A DNA stretch of 64,000 nucleotides from Solea solea (lineage: Eukaryota > Chordata > Actinopteri > Pleuronectiformes > Soleidae): NCBI RefSeq assembly GCF_958295425.1, contig NC_081135.1, positions 39,941,502 to 40,005,501 of the forward strand, written 5' to 3'. A model generated the notes under the pieces. That model saw only the letters and a list, made by a program, of their open reading frames with translations. It was not told the DNA's origin and searched no databases. Shown here in pieces: positions 30,425 to 43,437 of this stretch. Each line of letters starts with the position of its first letter. Positions within the stretch are counted from its first letter, which is position 1. The translations under genes and the position numbers were made by a program.

Positions 30425-31080
30425 TCATGTCATTGAGAATAATGAGAATCATGTGTTCATGTGTTAATGTGATCATAATGTAAATGAGAATGATGAGAAT
30501 CATGTGATCATCATGTAAATGAGAACGATGAGAATCATGTGATCATGTGTTAATGTGATCATCATGTAAATGAGAATGATGAGACTCATGTGATCATGTG
30601 TTAATGTGATCATGTAAATGAGAATGATGAGAATCATGTGATCATCATGTAAATGAGAATGATGAAAATCATGTGATGATGTAAATGAGAATGATAAAAA
30701 TCATTTGATCAGGTGATCATCAAGTAAATGAGAATCATGTGTTCATGTGATCATGTAAATGAGAATGATGAGAATCATGTGATCATGTGAATGAGAATGA
30801 TGAGAATCATGTGATCGTCATGTAAATGAGAATCATGTGTTCATGTGATCATGTAAATGAGAATGATGAGAATCATGTGATCATCATGTAAATGAGTGAT
30901 GAGAATTAGGTGTGCATGTGATCATGTAAATGAGAATGATGAGAATCATGTGACCATATAAATGAGAATGATGAGAATCATGTGTTCATGTAAATGAGAA
31001 TGATGAGAATCATGTGTTCATGTGATCATGTAAATGAGAATAATGAGAATCATGTGATCATCATGTGGTATTTCTATGAT
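30425..31080. repeat. gtaaatgagaatgatgagaa minisatellite
   Basis: About 20 copies of a unit of 30-45 bp reading roughly gtaaatgagaatgatgagaa then tcatgtgatcat. The tgatca palindrome recurs in most copies. Confidence 0.9.
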
Positions 31081-31210
31081 TGATATTGTATTTATATAAA
31101 TGTTACTTTGTCAAAGTGATCAGGGATTTTGTGTATGAACATGTTAATGTATGAACGTGTTAATTGTGATGTAATAAACTTCAAACCTTGTCATGTTTCA
31201 TGTTTGTTGA

Positions 31211-31345
31211 TATTCATTCATTCATTTTCTACCACTTTATCTTCCACATGAGGGTCACAGGGTTCGCTGGAGCCAAGGTGGAGTCACACACTGGACAAAG
31301 GTCACCAGTCCATCAAAGGTCAAACACATAGAGACAGACATCACT
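31211..31345. mobile_element. dispersed fish repeat fragment
   Basis: The words attcattttctaccactt, agggtcacagggttcgctgg, ggtcaccagtccatc and acacatagagacagaca, in this order, are those of a very common dispersed repeat in fish genomes. The class is not certain. Confidence 0.5.
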
Positions 31346-31840
31346 GTCTCTCACACAGACAGACACACACAGACACAGACACTGTAATATTTGGTTGGAC
31401 TGCCTTCGATTCCGGCTCTCAATCACTGTGGCGTTGTTTGTCACCAGATTTCTTTGCGGCCAGTGATGCGTTAGGGTTAGGGTTAGGGTAACCCTTTGAC
31501 ATTAAGGTTTTGTGTTGATGATGGGAGAGGGTTAAGGTCTGGACTCTGTGGTGAAAATCCTGAACCAATCTTTCACAATCTGAGCCCGGTGAATCCTGGA
31601 ATTGTCATGTTGGAATATGCTTGTGCAATCAGGGAAGAATAATCTGCTCATTCAGTATATTCAGGTGTCAGCTGACCTCATTCTTTGGGCTCAGAATGTT
31701 GCTGAACTTAAACCTGACCAACTGCAACAAGACCAAAGCGGCTGGTACAGTAGGCATGATGGATGCAGGTGGACAAGGCAGTGCATAAAACAATAAAATA
31801 CCAGGAGCATGTTTGTTTGTTTTTAATTTTTATTTATTTG

Positions 31841-34800
31841 TCACTTTCTGTCTGGATTGAAGATTTCTGGACTCTCCCTGAGGACCAACTCCACGACCTG
31901 GTTCTGAAAGACCATGTTGACTGCCATGTTTCCTCCGTCCAGCTCCGGCCACATCAGTGTGGGTCCAAACACGATTGCCATGCCCTGAGTGGACATCAGG
32001 TTCTTCTTGGAGAATTCTAAAACTCTGGGAAAAGTGAAAGACAAACACACACATGGTTATATAGAATATATATGATCATATATTATAAACGAAATGAGAG
32101 GGAGGAGGAAGTGAATGGTGTCATTTATATGAGAATGAATCATCTTCACTCAATAAAATTCATCTACCATCATATACATATAATAATAACTTTGATTTAT
32201 AAAACGTAGAAAAAAGACAAAATAGAACAGAAACACAAACTCCAGAGGGAGGGAGTTCCAGAGGGTTGGCGCAGCCACACTGAAAGCCATTTTGCCAAAG
32301 TTTTGCCTGCAGATGCGGGGATGGAGAGGAGACCAAGGAAGGACAGTGCACAAGGAGGAGGTCAGAGAGATAATGTGGAGCGAGTGAATGGAGAGACTTG
32401 TAGCAAAGGAGGAGAAGCTTGAAGATGATCCGGAACCTAACGGGGAGCCAGTGCAGTTGGTTCAGCGAGGGGTTGATGTGTTGCCAAGGGTTGGTCTGAG
32501 TGAGAACTCTGGCAGATGTGTTGGAGCCTATCGATGGTTTTCTTGGGGACACCAAACAGGACAGTGTTGCAGTAGTCCAGGCGTTGGGTCACGATCACAC
32601 TCTCCTCCACCTTTTATTATTGTTGTGGGGTTCCTCCGTGCTGCTCTCTCCCTCCCCTCTCTGCAGGAGGCGTGGCTGACCTACTTCCGCTGAGGACTCT
32701 GGTGATCAGCAACACCTGCAGCGGCTCCTCCTCACCTGCTCCTGATGAGCAATCAGGAGGCTTCTTAAGCCTTTGCCGTCCCAGTCACCAGCATCAGATT
32801 GTTTTTGCTTTACCAGTGGTAACGTCTATGACTTTGTTCTTGATATCTCTAACTCTGACTTCCGGACTACTCACCCCGTGTGTTCTGCCTCAGGTCGCCA
32901 CGTCTCCTGTTTCCCCGAGAGCAACGGATTACCACCTTCCTTCTCCGCAGTTGGAACTTCCCCTGTTTCCATTCACCCTTGTGAGTTTGTTCCATTCTGG
33001 ATTTCACTGCTCACCAACTCTCGCCCTGGGCTCTCGCCACTGTCCCGGCACAGCTGCATCGGTCATCGCTCTGAGCCCCCCTCACTCTCACGTTCCCCCG
33101 TGCCATTGTTAGTTATATACATTGCTGCAATAAACCTTGTTAATTCCAGATCTGTCTCCTCTGCATTTTCGGATCCAACTAGTAGTTAAACCGCTCTTTT
33201 ATCGCGAGCGTAACAGGCGTGATGCAAAGTAGAAAGTCAGAAAGGTAGGAGTGGAACCAGGACAGAGCAGTACCAGTAAGTCCAAGGTGAGTGGAAAGGT
33301 GCTTGAGCAGAATGGAGTGGGAAACAGTGTTGAAGGCTGCGGTGAGATCAAGCAACCTGAGTCAGCAGCCATCATAAGATCATTTGTGATCTTGATCAGG
33401 GCAGTTTCAGTACTATGGTGGGTCCTGCAGGCAGATTGGAATGTTTCAAAGAGCTCATTGGTGGACATGTGATGATGCAGCTGCACTCTTTCTAGGATCT
33501 TGCTGAGAAAGGTTAGAAATTGGCCAATAGTTGTTAAGGTCGGCAGTCCAAACCTGCCCTTTTCAGGATGGTGGTGACAGAGGCAGTTTTCAGGTTGATT
33601 TGTACAGTACCTTGTTGAAAAGATGTATTAACAATGCATAATTGAAAGCCAGCTGGTGGACAGTGAGGCCAGTTTTTTTATAAAGCCTCTCCAGCCGCTG
33701 GACATTGGTTTTCATGGAACAAAGCTCAGTGGTAAATCAAGGGGGAGGACAGGTGTATGAAACAGTCCGAACTTTCAGAGGGGCAAGAGAGTCCAGGCTG
33801 TAGGAGGCATTTGACAGGCAACCATGTCATCAGGCGAGGAATGGAGGAATCTGAGTCCAAGTGGTCAGCAATCATACTGGACAAGGCCGGTGCACCAATA
33901 GCCTTGATGTTCCTGAATGTAATGGTTCGCCTAGGAACATGAGCAGGAACACTAAAGGTGATAGCATGATGGTCAATGAAAAATGAGTGGGTTCAAACCA
34001 AAAGGTGCTATCTTCTATGTTGTGAATCAGATCCAGATGTAAATACTGTCACGTCAAAGCTGAAATGTCCATCTATGTCAAACACAAATGATTTCAGTCT
34101 ATGGCAAAAATAAAGGAATTGGCCTCACTGTTCTAATACTGTAGGAGGGCACTGTACCATCATATGTCACCATATACATATACCATCATATGTGTGTGTG
34201 TGTGTGTGTGTGTGTACCTGTTCAGGTGTGTGAAGAGCAGCTTCATAGTTTCCTGGTTGACTCTTGGCAGCTCATGGATCAGTTTCTTCAAAGCCTGAAC
34301 TTTTTGTTTGGAGTCTTTGATCTCTGTTCAGAGACACAAACAGTTGTTTACATATATGTTCACATATATGTGACCAGCCATGAGAAAACCAGCAACAAGT
34401 CACATTCCAGTGCTTTTGTTGTTTTTTCAGCTGCTCGTCACAGAGGAAACACATGGCTACTTCATGGAGACTCCTCACTGCTACTGCTGCTTCAGAAGCT
34501 GTGTGTTTTCATCGGTGAATGAAGATGGACAAGGAAATCATGGCTGTCACAGCACAAATCTTTGGCTGTACTTCTTAATGAATATAGAGACTTCTGGTGA
34601 TCCCAACGCCGATCTCACTTCTGCTATGCTTGGAAGAAGCAACTGCAAAATGTAGCCGTAAACTTTGTCCAGAGCTTATGAACAACAAACGGATAGATTC
34701 TTTAACGGCATAAAGAGAGTGACAGGACATAAGAATAACTGAACCGACACACTAGTTACTTCTGCGATGACAACATTACGGCATTGATGAAAAGAAAGGA

Positions 34801-37800
34801 CCACAAACCTCTGATGAACCTCCTATCTTCTTATGGGGTGAGTTTTCATTAACGCCGTTACGTTAGTAAATGTTTTTTCATGCTGGACGCTGTCTATTAA
34901 TAATCTACTGTGCGTTTCAGAATGTTACGTGGCTACATTGTTATTAGCTAGCTCAGTATTGTCAATTTAAAATGCAAATTTACGCACATCGAAACTTGTG
35001 TTGGATCACATGATCATATTATAAGCTGTAACGGGAGCATGTGAGCATCTGCTATTAATATGAATAGCAAACCAACCTGATGTGCTTGAATAATGTGTGA
35101 ATGACACAGCTTTGACTGTGATGCTAATGATTTAGCAACTAGCTGAGAGTTAGCACATCATCAGCCAGGAGCTCATTTAGCTCATACACTACACACACTA
35201 CACCGAAGAGCCACTTAAATGTATTTTACTTTATTTTATATTAGAAATGTGTATCTATATTTGATCCTTCTAACTCTTAAGTAAATTACCTTTCTAGTTT
35301 TTCATTTTTATGAAATTTATATTCATATTTCAATTTATTTTTCTTTTTTTTTACAAAAAAAATAATGTAATAATGTAATCCATTTTCTCTGGGAACCCTC
35401 TGGGACCTCTTCATAGAACCCTTGGGGTCCCTAAGCCTGTTATTGATAACCACTGTTCAAACTACTACAATAGTTTCTGTCCTGTGGGCTAACAGATATC
35501 AGCTAAACCAGTTTGAGGAGTGCCTACATTCAAATGGCCACATGATCTTCAAATATTTTGAGATTTGCTAGACATTGTTGTAAAAGCTTTGAAATGCCCC
35601 TTGGGAGACTTGTCCCAGAAACAAGTCTCTGGAAAAAACTGAAACTTGCCATGGTTGGGCACATAAAATTTGTCCAGCATAAATGTCAAAAGTCTCTAAA
35701 GTCCAGAATTATATTTTTATCTGGCTCAGTAACTCAACCTTCTGGCTCAGTAGCCCCACCTTCTGGTTTAGTAATTCCCCCCTCTGGCTCAGTAGCTCCA
35801 CTCCCAGCTACTGTACTAAGTTAATTTTGGAAACTCACTGATCACATCCACAAACGGCTGAAAGAAGGTAAAGGGAAACAGTGGTTCTGGAAGTTCACGG
35901 AAAAACATCTTCAGAGCTCCTGTGATGACATGGACATCGTCCCACTGATGCTGGTCAAGGTCCAGCTGCTCCTCTGTTCATCAGTGTCCACAAGAGGCAA
36001 TGTAGAGTCACATGGTACCAGAGGATAAAGAAAAAACACATTTTACCAATTTACTATTTTATTTCAATAATGGTTGATATTTGTAAGAAAACAAAACTTG
36101 GTTAGTTCAGATTAGTACGGTTTAATGAGTTTAGGATAGTATCAGTTAGTTCAGTTTGGGATTAATTCCAGTGAGTTTGCATTAGTTCGAATGAGTTCAT
36201 TTTAGTACAGTTTAGTTCAATATGTGTTTTATATCAAACCTTGATCGATGATAAAGCGAAGTTTCTGAATAGTGGCCAAATTTCCACTGACTCTGTAAAT
36301 ACCGTCGACTTCCAAACCTGAAAATATACATTCAGTCTGTATTTTCAAAACTGACACAATATTTACATGTCTGTACTGCTGTCACACACCTGTACTGCTG
36401 TCACACGTCTGTACTGATGTCACACGTCTGTACTGCTGTTACAGGTCTGTACTGATGTCACACGTCTGTACTGATGTTACATGTATGTACTGCTGTCACA
36501 CGCCTGTACTGATGTTACATGTATGTACTGCTGTCACACACCTGTACTGATGTTACATGTCTGTAATGATGTCACACGTCTTTACTGATGTTACATGTAT
36601 GTACTGCTGTCACACGCCTGTACTGATGTTACATGTCTGTAATGATGTCACACGTCTGTACTGATGTTACATGTATGTACTGCTGTCACACGCCTGTACT
36701 GATGTCACACACCTGTACTGATGTTACATGTCTGTAATGATGTCACACGTCTGTAATGATGTCACACGTCTGTACTGATGTTACATGTTTGTACTGCTGT
36801 CACACGCCTGTACTGATGTCACACATCTGTACTGCTGTTACACGTCTGTACTGAAGTCACACTTCTGTACTGCTGTTACACGTCTGTACTGATGTCACAC
36901 ACCTCGTTTATCAACTGCGTCCAAACACATTCGGATGAATTGCGGCACAATGGTTCCTTCTCGTTCACAGAGAGTTGACAGTTTGCAGCCAAACACTCGA
37001 TCTGAGAAGAACATGAATTGTTAGTTTCACTGTAACCACTTAAAAGCTGCATGAGTAAAGACAAGATGGCGACTGTGTCACCATGTGGAACCTTTGATGA
37101 GGCCTTTCTCCTGCAGCGTCTTTATGGACGGACGTCGACTTATGAACTTCCTCAGTCTGTTCTTCACCCCGTTCTTGTCGGTAATGTCTGATGAACTGTG
37201 TTTCAGCTTTGAGCTGCTGAACATGTCTATGAATATAAAGATTACATTACATTACGTGTCATTTAACAGACCCTTTATCCAAATGTATCCATTTACAATA
37301 TCCACTTTTATCCATTTACAATAAGTGCATTTAAACATTTGGGTACAAACAAGTGCTAGAAATAAGTAAGTGATTCAAGTAAGCCAAACTATGAAGTGCT
37401 AGTCATAAGTGCGACGTATAAGCGCTTTTTTCTTTTTTTCTCTTTGTTGTCGTCTTAGAGTCGAAAGAAATGTGTTTTTAGACGGCGGCGGAAGATGTGG
37501 AGGCTTCCTGCTGTCCGGATGTCAAGAGGAGCTTGTTTCACCATTTAGGAGCTAGGACAGTGAACAGTTGTGAGTTCAGTGAATACCTCTGCGATCCTCT
37601 CAGTGAGGGGGCACATCGGGTTGCAGAGCGGAGTGGGCGGGCTGGGGTGTAGGTTTTGATCATGTCCTAGGCGTAGGCTGGACCTGATCTGTTTGTAGCA
37701 TGGAACGCATGCACTAGAGTCTTGAAGCGTATGCGACCAGCTACAGGAAGCCAGTGAAGGGAGCGGAGGAGTGGTTGGTAACTTGAAGGCCAGTTGAGCT

Positions 37801-40800
37801 GCTGCATGCTGGATGAGCTGCAGAGGTCGTATGGCACACGCAGGGAGACCAGCCAGGAGGGAGTTTTTTTTTGTTTTAGATACTTTATTATCCCCTTAGG
37901 GTAATTATTCTCTGCATTTTGACCCATCCTAGAATTAGGAGCAGTGGGCTGCCACACTGAGTAGCGCCCGGGGAGCAATGGGGGTTGGGTACCTTGCTCA
38001 GGGGTACCCCAGCCCTTTCGACCTAGTGGGGACTTGAACCGGCGACCTTCCGTTTACAAGCCAAGTTCCCTTTCCACTTGACCACAGGTCACAGTTGCAT
38101 TAGTCCAAGCGTGAGATGAGAAGAACCTGGACCAGAACCTGTGCCGCTTTCTGGGTTAGAAGAGGCCATATCCTTCTGATTAGGACAGTCTGTACATATA
38201 CTGTATGTACTAGGGCATTAATGACATTGTTTCAGATAAACATCTGTCAATAAAGTCAAAGTCGTGTCGACCAGTGGTTTGATAACGTCATCACATTGAC
38301 ACAGCGGAAGAACACAGCTGTACAGCAATGAGCAACTTTTATTAAAGTTCTCTGTAACATTAACAGTCAACATGTACAGTAAAAAAAGTCAAGAAAACAA
38401 ACAAAACAAAGGTTAATACCTTGAATTTTCAGGTCATTTTAAGTGCACAACAGAAAGTGATTAAGATCTCTCCCAGAGGTTCTAGTCTGGGCCACGTTCA
38501 CACCCGGAGGTGTGCTTCCCCCAATCTGTTCGTCCCAAACCCCAACAATACTCAGCGTCCCCATCGTACCCACTCGACAGCGTTGCCTCCACACCCCCAC
38601 TGGACCCCCCACTGGACCCCCCACTGCACCCCCCACTGGACTCGCCCGCTGCCACACTCGGAACCTCTAATACCATCATGGTGCGGTGACAAAGAGAGAT
38701 AGTATTGTGTAGACAAGCACACACACAGAGGGGGAAAAACACCCGACTTGTCGATTTGTGCCACTGACATCAACGAGTCGACACATCAGCTCTAGTGTGT
38801 ACTGTACATAGTCTTCATTGTCTATTATAAGTGTATTCTCTTAGCATATAAGAGAATAAAGCTATTATAAAATGTTTAATTTTGTGTCTGTTTAGTTTGC
38901 TTTCAGGTCCAGCATTTGTTTGAAATTTGTTTGTTTGTCTGAATGTGCACAGCACTGTATAACATGTATGTTTCATAGTTAACTAATGTCTGTGGTTTTG
39001 ATGTTTTATGATGATCACAGTGATGATGTCTCTTACTGATAGAACGTCTGTGACCCAGGTTGCATGGTTTGGTATTTGTGGAGGCGGAGCCATATCCAGG
39101 CAGAGAGCAGTGTCTGTGCAGGTTCTCTGTACTGTTTGATCTCCGCAGATGAAAATCTGCTTTAGTCTGAAAAGAAACGCATTTGTATCACAACAAAAAC
39201 TGGATCTTTACACTGATAAGAAAAGTTACTTTTTGCATTAAAAGCAAGTGAGTTCTTACTGAGGAGTCGATGGCCCTTTTAATGGCATCATACCATTTGT
39301 TGGCAGTCGAGAAATTGTCAACCTGAATCAGATACTCACTTCCTGTGTTTGTTGTGATCTGTTATAAAGAGGTGGTGGTATAAATGGTGAGGAGTCAAAT
39401 GTGTTCATCGTCACTTTCTCTGTGTTAACTTTAAGTTCTATTGTTACCTGGAACACATTTTTCCTGCTTGACTTTTCTGTAATCCACTCAATAACAGCTC
39501 CCCACAGCTGAACCACATCAGTCCTCCCATCTGGTTTCTGAGTGTGAACGCACACATGCATGAGCACACACACACACACACACGAAGGATAAAAGGATGA
39601 GGATGAAAACATAAGCATGAAAACATGAGCATGAAAACATGAGCATGAAAACATACGTACCAGAGCTGTGATTTGTTGTCTGTCTTTGTAAAACAGCAGT
39701 TGGTCTGATTTCAACACTGACCACATCAAAGTCCAGTTCTTTCTCTGTTTCTTACCCCTCTCTGAGATCTTTGTCACATTCAGCTGTTCACCTCTAAAGT
39801 CCTCCTGCGCACACACACACACGCACGTACACACACACACACATGCACACACACGTACACACACACAAACACACCTTTAATGTTTCTTTAAAAAAAGGAT
39901 AAATAAAGATACAACTTAAAATAATAAAAAGATTTAATGTTAATGCCAAATTTAAAATCATAATCATAGAAACATTTACAAAGTCAGTGTTGCATCCTTC
40001 ACTCCTTTTAAATTGACAAATCACACAGTTTGTGTTAATTTTTTTTACTTCTTGCTTTATTTTGGCAGTTTGTTTTCATTGTCAACATCCTGTCAAATTT
40101 CCATGGGTATGATTGATTTCTCGACCTGCGTGACGGATTCAGAGCCATGTTTGCTTCCCTTGTTGCTGTTTTCCTTCTCTTTCAGGTGGGCGTAGCTGTG
40201 GCTGATTGAGTGATGCAGTACACCTGCACACAGCTCAGGAGGCTATTTAAGCAGACCTGCCATAAATGCTCACTCTTTTCCTCTGGCCTGCCAACTGACA
40301 TTATTTGTTCCTGTTTTGCTTACACATTATGTTTAAGTATTTGATTACTTTAATGTAATATATAATTAACATATGTTTAAATGATGTGCAGACTATGTGT
40401 GGTCAACCTTTTTGTCACATACTTTGAGCCAGGTTGTGACACCTGTGCATACAAAGCATTCACATGGTCTTTACCTCAGTGTATGTGTTTCACTGGTATG
40501 TTTTTCATCATTTGTCATTTTTGACCTGTGAGCACAGAACCCAGTGTTTTTTTAAAGCTCCTGTGTCTCTGAACTGTCTCCTTGTTTATTATGATAAACA
40601 GTTTTCAGATCTCCAGTTATCAGATCCAAACATTGGACTTTTTCAAGCACCAAAAGACATTTGTGATCTGCTGTTATGTTGTGAACCACTTAAGGGATAC
40701 CTAAGTCTGGAACAAACCTCTGGAAACTCAGAGGTTCTTTGAAACCAAATCTTAAGATTTGTAAATGCAAATTTGTTTTGAGGTTGATTATATTAGTCTG

Positions 40801-41935
40801 GAAACATTGTAATTTAAATATGTTTTGGAAACATTTACTCTTGTAAGATATAAAGAAATTGCTACTAATATGTTTCTGAATGAAGAATAATGTTCAGAAT
40901 ACATTAAATATATGTTATTCAGAGAGGAAACGGTCGGTGCTGCTGCTTGGATTATTCAAAGTTTTGATTACTTCCATTTTACAGCCTTCTCTCTCCTTTC
41001 CCACATTGTTTCCTTTCACCTCAACCAGCTGAGGCAGATGATCCCACCCACTATAAAATAGTTAGCCCCACCCATTTGAAGTATTAGAGTGTAGGACTAT
41101 TTTCTGTCTACCCATAGCTCTTCATATTTATGTTTTGATTTTGCACGATACAAATAAATTGATTTGAATGTGACTTGACACTTCCATATTGTGTAATGAG
41201 ACATTACCTGTGTTTCAAATGCTGTAGCTCCTCCCACAATTACACTGTACTGAGACTGATTCCTGCGATGGCGAGAGATCTACAGATACAACATGGTGAA
41301 TAAGAAACGTTAGAACAGGTTTGTGGAGAATGTTTGAACATGTTTGTGAAGAATGTTAGAACACGTTTGTGTAGAACGTTAGAACACATTTGGGAAGAAC
41401 GTAAGAACGCGTTCGTCGAGAACGTTATAACACGATCGTGAAGAACGTTAGATCACGTTTGTGAAGAACGTTAGAACATCAGTAGAGCAAGTGTGTGTGT
41501 GTGTGTGTGTGGAACATCATCAGTAGAACACATTTGCTTTTTAACGTACCGGTTTTTCAGGAAGGTCAGAGTCCTGAAGGACCATGGACTTGGACTGACT
41601 CAGACGTTCTCCACAGTTCTGTGAACTCTTGGTTCTCAGCTGTACTGAGCTCAGCTGTTGATGCTGATTCAGCTGATTCTGCAGTTTTGTGACTCTGAAG
41701 ACAAATGAATTGATTTTAATTCAGTGTTTTTTCTTGATTCTGTGTGTAACTCACTCAGTCATCCTGACTGTGTTTGAGTGAAGAGCCTGTTTTGGGCACA
41801 AGTAGTAAACTATATATATTTTAAACATATATATTATATACATCAACATACAGGTGTCCACACTTTTTTTAAACAAGGTGAAGATTCCCAGGGGCCAAAA
41901 GTTCCTTCAGACCTTATTTAACATTAAAAGTTACA

Positions 41936-41983
<48 letters not shown>

Positions 41984-43437
41984 CATACATACAGTTGATC
42001 TTGTGAAAAAAGTATGAAACTGAGCTAATAAGTGTTAGCTAACAGACAGAATTTTCATGCTCGAACATGTTGCATCCATGTTAAAGGACATGTTAAGTAA
42101 TGTAAACTAAACATGGCGTCTATATAAGTAAGTACAAGTCTCTCTAAACCAGTTTGAGGAGTGCCTACATTTACATAAATGTTCACATCTTCATGTGCTT
42201 GATGTTGTTGCTGTTCAGAATCTGTAAATAACTCAAAATGCCCCTCGGCCCACTTGCACATATGTTTTCACAATTATAAGCTAAAGTATGTGTTTATGTG
42301 TATGTATCCAAATATAATGACGTTGTTTTACATAGATCAAAATTAAATATGTCTTCAGGACACAAAGACTATTACTGAACCTGTGAAACCACACACACAC
42401 ACACACTTTCCTGTGTGGTTCCTGTTTGCAGCTCGAGTTGCTTCACTGTTACAAAACACTTGTTTTTCTGCTAAAGGAAAAAACATGTGAAAGTAAAAGA
42501 GTTGAGGCCTGAAAATTGAATTGTTAGTTGAGCCGAGGATTTGATATTGTTAATCTTTTGTAATGTGACATAACAATGTATATAGTGGGATATAAATTAT
42601 GTTTTGCATGTAGAAGTGAATGTAAACATGATCACATGACTTGACTAACCTTAACCCAGAAACAGAAGTGAGTTTAAAATGAATGTAAAGATGAACTAAA
42701 CTCTATGATTGAGTCGTGTGTTTGTGTGTGTGCTGCTTGTTCTCAACCTGGATAAATGTTGATAAATGTGGATAATTTTTCCAGTATTTAAAATTTCTCC
42801 TCACTGTCACCAACTCTAACATGTAAGTTTGATATTTATGTTACATTTATTTAGTGGTAAAAACACTTTTTCTGGAAAAGTTAAAATATTAATTAACATA
42901 TTAATATTCAAAGAATAAATATAATTTTTACTTTGACTATTTAGTCCTTGTCAGGATCCTGTAACATTAACATTAAGATTTAAATCTGAATCAAATCCGG
43001 TAACAAGAATTATTCAAAACAACTGAAACATTTTTACATGCTGCTATCCTTGCCCGGTTTTGGAACCCTTGTGTTCTTAATTGAACAAACAACCGTATTT
43101 GAGAGTTATTGCAATAATGTCCTTACATAAGTCTGTGCATATGTAATAATGTAATCACCTAAACATTTATGAAGAAACAGTTTTCATTAACACTTCCTCG
43201 TGAAGAAAGACTAAACTTCATCTATCTGTTCAACAAAAGAATGTTAAGTTCATTTTGACATTTTCTTGTGTTCTTATCTATTACGCACCAGTGAGTGAGG
43301 GTTGACACACAAATAAGTGTAATAATGAGAAATGTTCGGATGAACATGACACTAACAAATGTCAAAACTGAACCATCAAGTCAGAAATTATGATCATGGT
43401 GGAGTAATTTAATGCAATCTTACTTTGCACCCGCCAT
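31841..43437 (-). CDS. arhgap15: arhgap15, Rho GTPase-activating protein 15
   Basis: Thirteen coding exons: 43424-43437, 41550-41694, 41208-41279, 39661-39804, 39448-39537, 39260-39358, 39037-39166, 37092-37226, 36903-37001, 36240-36317, 35839-35973, 34218-34323 and 31841-32024. They give 476 aa; human ARHGAP15 has 475. The first exon, ATGGCGGGTGCAAA, was chosen because its phase fits exon 2 exactly. [11 protein letters not shown] near the N-terminus matches the human [12 protein letters not shown] domain (about residues 78-188) contains [16 protein letters not shown] and [10 protein letters not shown]. The RhoGAP domain (about 277-470) has the arginine finger in GIYRVSG (R318) and ends with [10 protein letters not shown] and [11 protein letters not shown]. 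The known role is Rac inactivation at the membrane, mainly in leukocytes. Introns carry several transposons and minisatellites. Confidence 0.95.
32150..33960 (-). mobile_element. L2/CR1-type LINE fragment with an LTR inserted, in the last arhgap15 intron
   Basis: Reverse-transcriptase pieces are readable on the minus strand: [18 protein letters not shown] and then [10 protein letters not shown] on the right, and [20 protein letters not shown] followed by [10 protein letters not shown] on the left. The middle is lost or frame-shifted, and an LTR-like block (32,621-33,215) separates the halves. It is a decayed non-LTR retrotransposon in the same orientation as the gene. Confidence 0.75.
32621..33215 (+). 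mobile_element. probable solo LTR inserted in the LINE
   Basis: It begins TGTTGTGGGGTTCC and ends GCGAGCGTAACA. A GCAATAAACCTTG poly(A)-like word lies about 90 bp before the end. No clear target duplication is seen, and extra bases lie at 32,603-32,620, so limits are approximate. Confidence 0.5.
35508..35625. repeat. dispersed repeat, copy 1
   Basis: It shares taaaccagtttgaggagtgc and then ctacatt with 42,146-42,262, and both end in aaatgcccct. It lies in an arhgap15 intron. The family was not recognised. Confidence 0.5.
36360..36902. repeat. ctgtactgatgtcacacgt minisatellite next to an arhgap15 exon
   Basis: About 27 copies of a 19-20-bp unit (gtactgctgtcacacg, gtactgatgttacatg). It runs to within a base or two of the splice donor of exon 36,903-37,001. 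Confidence 0.92.
37239..37330 (-). mobile_element. SINE family I tail fragment
   Basis: Antisense tail attacattacattacgtgtc then atttaacagacc, with a partial local duplication of tatccatttacaat. Confidence 0.55.
37440..37860 (-). mobile_element. L2-type LINE reverse-transcriptase fragment
   Basis: On the minus strand the words [19 protein letters not shown] and then [16 protein letters not shown] match the C-terminal conserved block of L2/CR1-clade reverse transcriptases. The rest is degenerate. Confidence 0.6.
37866..38095 (-). mobile_element. tRNA-derived SINE (family II), longer copy
   Basis: In antisense it has a box-B-like gacttgaaccggcgacc, then ccaagttccctttccacttg at the 5' end of the element, and a 3' end reading ttttagatactttattatcc. 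A deleted plus-strand copy lies at 16,913-17,013. Confidence 0.65.
38270..39030. other. arhgap15 intron sequence with a ccccccactgga short repeat
   Basis: Four copies of actggaccccc at 38,585-38,645 lie in a GC-rich patch inside otherwise AT-rich intron. No gene is seen here. Confidence 0.4.
41290..41480. repeat. gaagaacgttagaacacgtttgt minisatellite
   Basis: About eight copies of a 23-24-bp unit in an arhgap15 intron, just upstream (in gene sense) of the 41,208-41,279 exon. Confidence 0.88.
41940..41975. repeat. (TA)n microsatellite
   Basis: A pure at dinucleotide run in arhgap15 intron 1. Confidence 0.95.
42146..42262. repeat. dispersed repeat, copy 2
   Basis: Partner of 35,508-35,625, in the first arhgap15 intron, same orientation, diverged after the first 27 bases or so. 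Confidence 0.5.

Larger units (their letters stand above)
28778..31840. other. kif5c-arhgap15 convergent spacer: kif5c 3' UTR and repeats
   Basis: AATAAA at 29,258 and 31,173 on the plus strand are possible kif5c poly(A) signals. A TTAGGG tract at 31,472-31,490 sits in degenerate transposon-like sequence (31,380-31,790). I see no conserved protein. Confidence 0.5.

Noticed and set aside
32621..33215. A host exon in the last arhgap15 intron
   Set aside because: Open frames here belong to an LTR-like insertion between LINE halves. The arhgap15 reading frame is complete without it.
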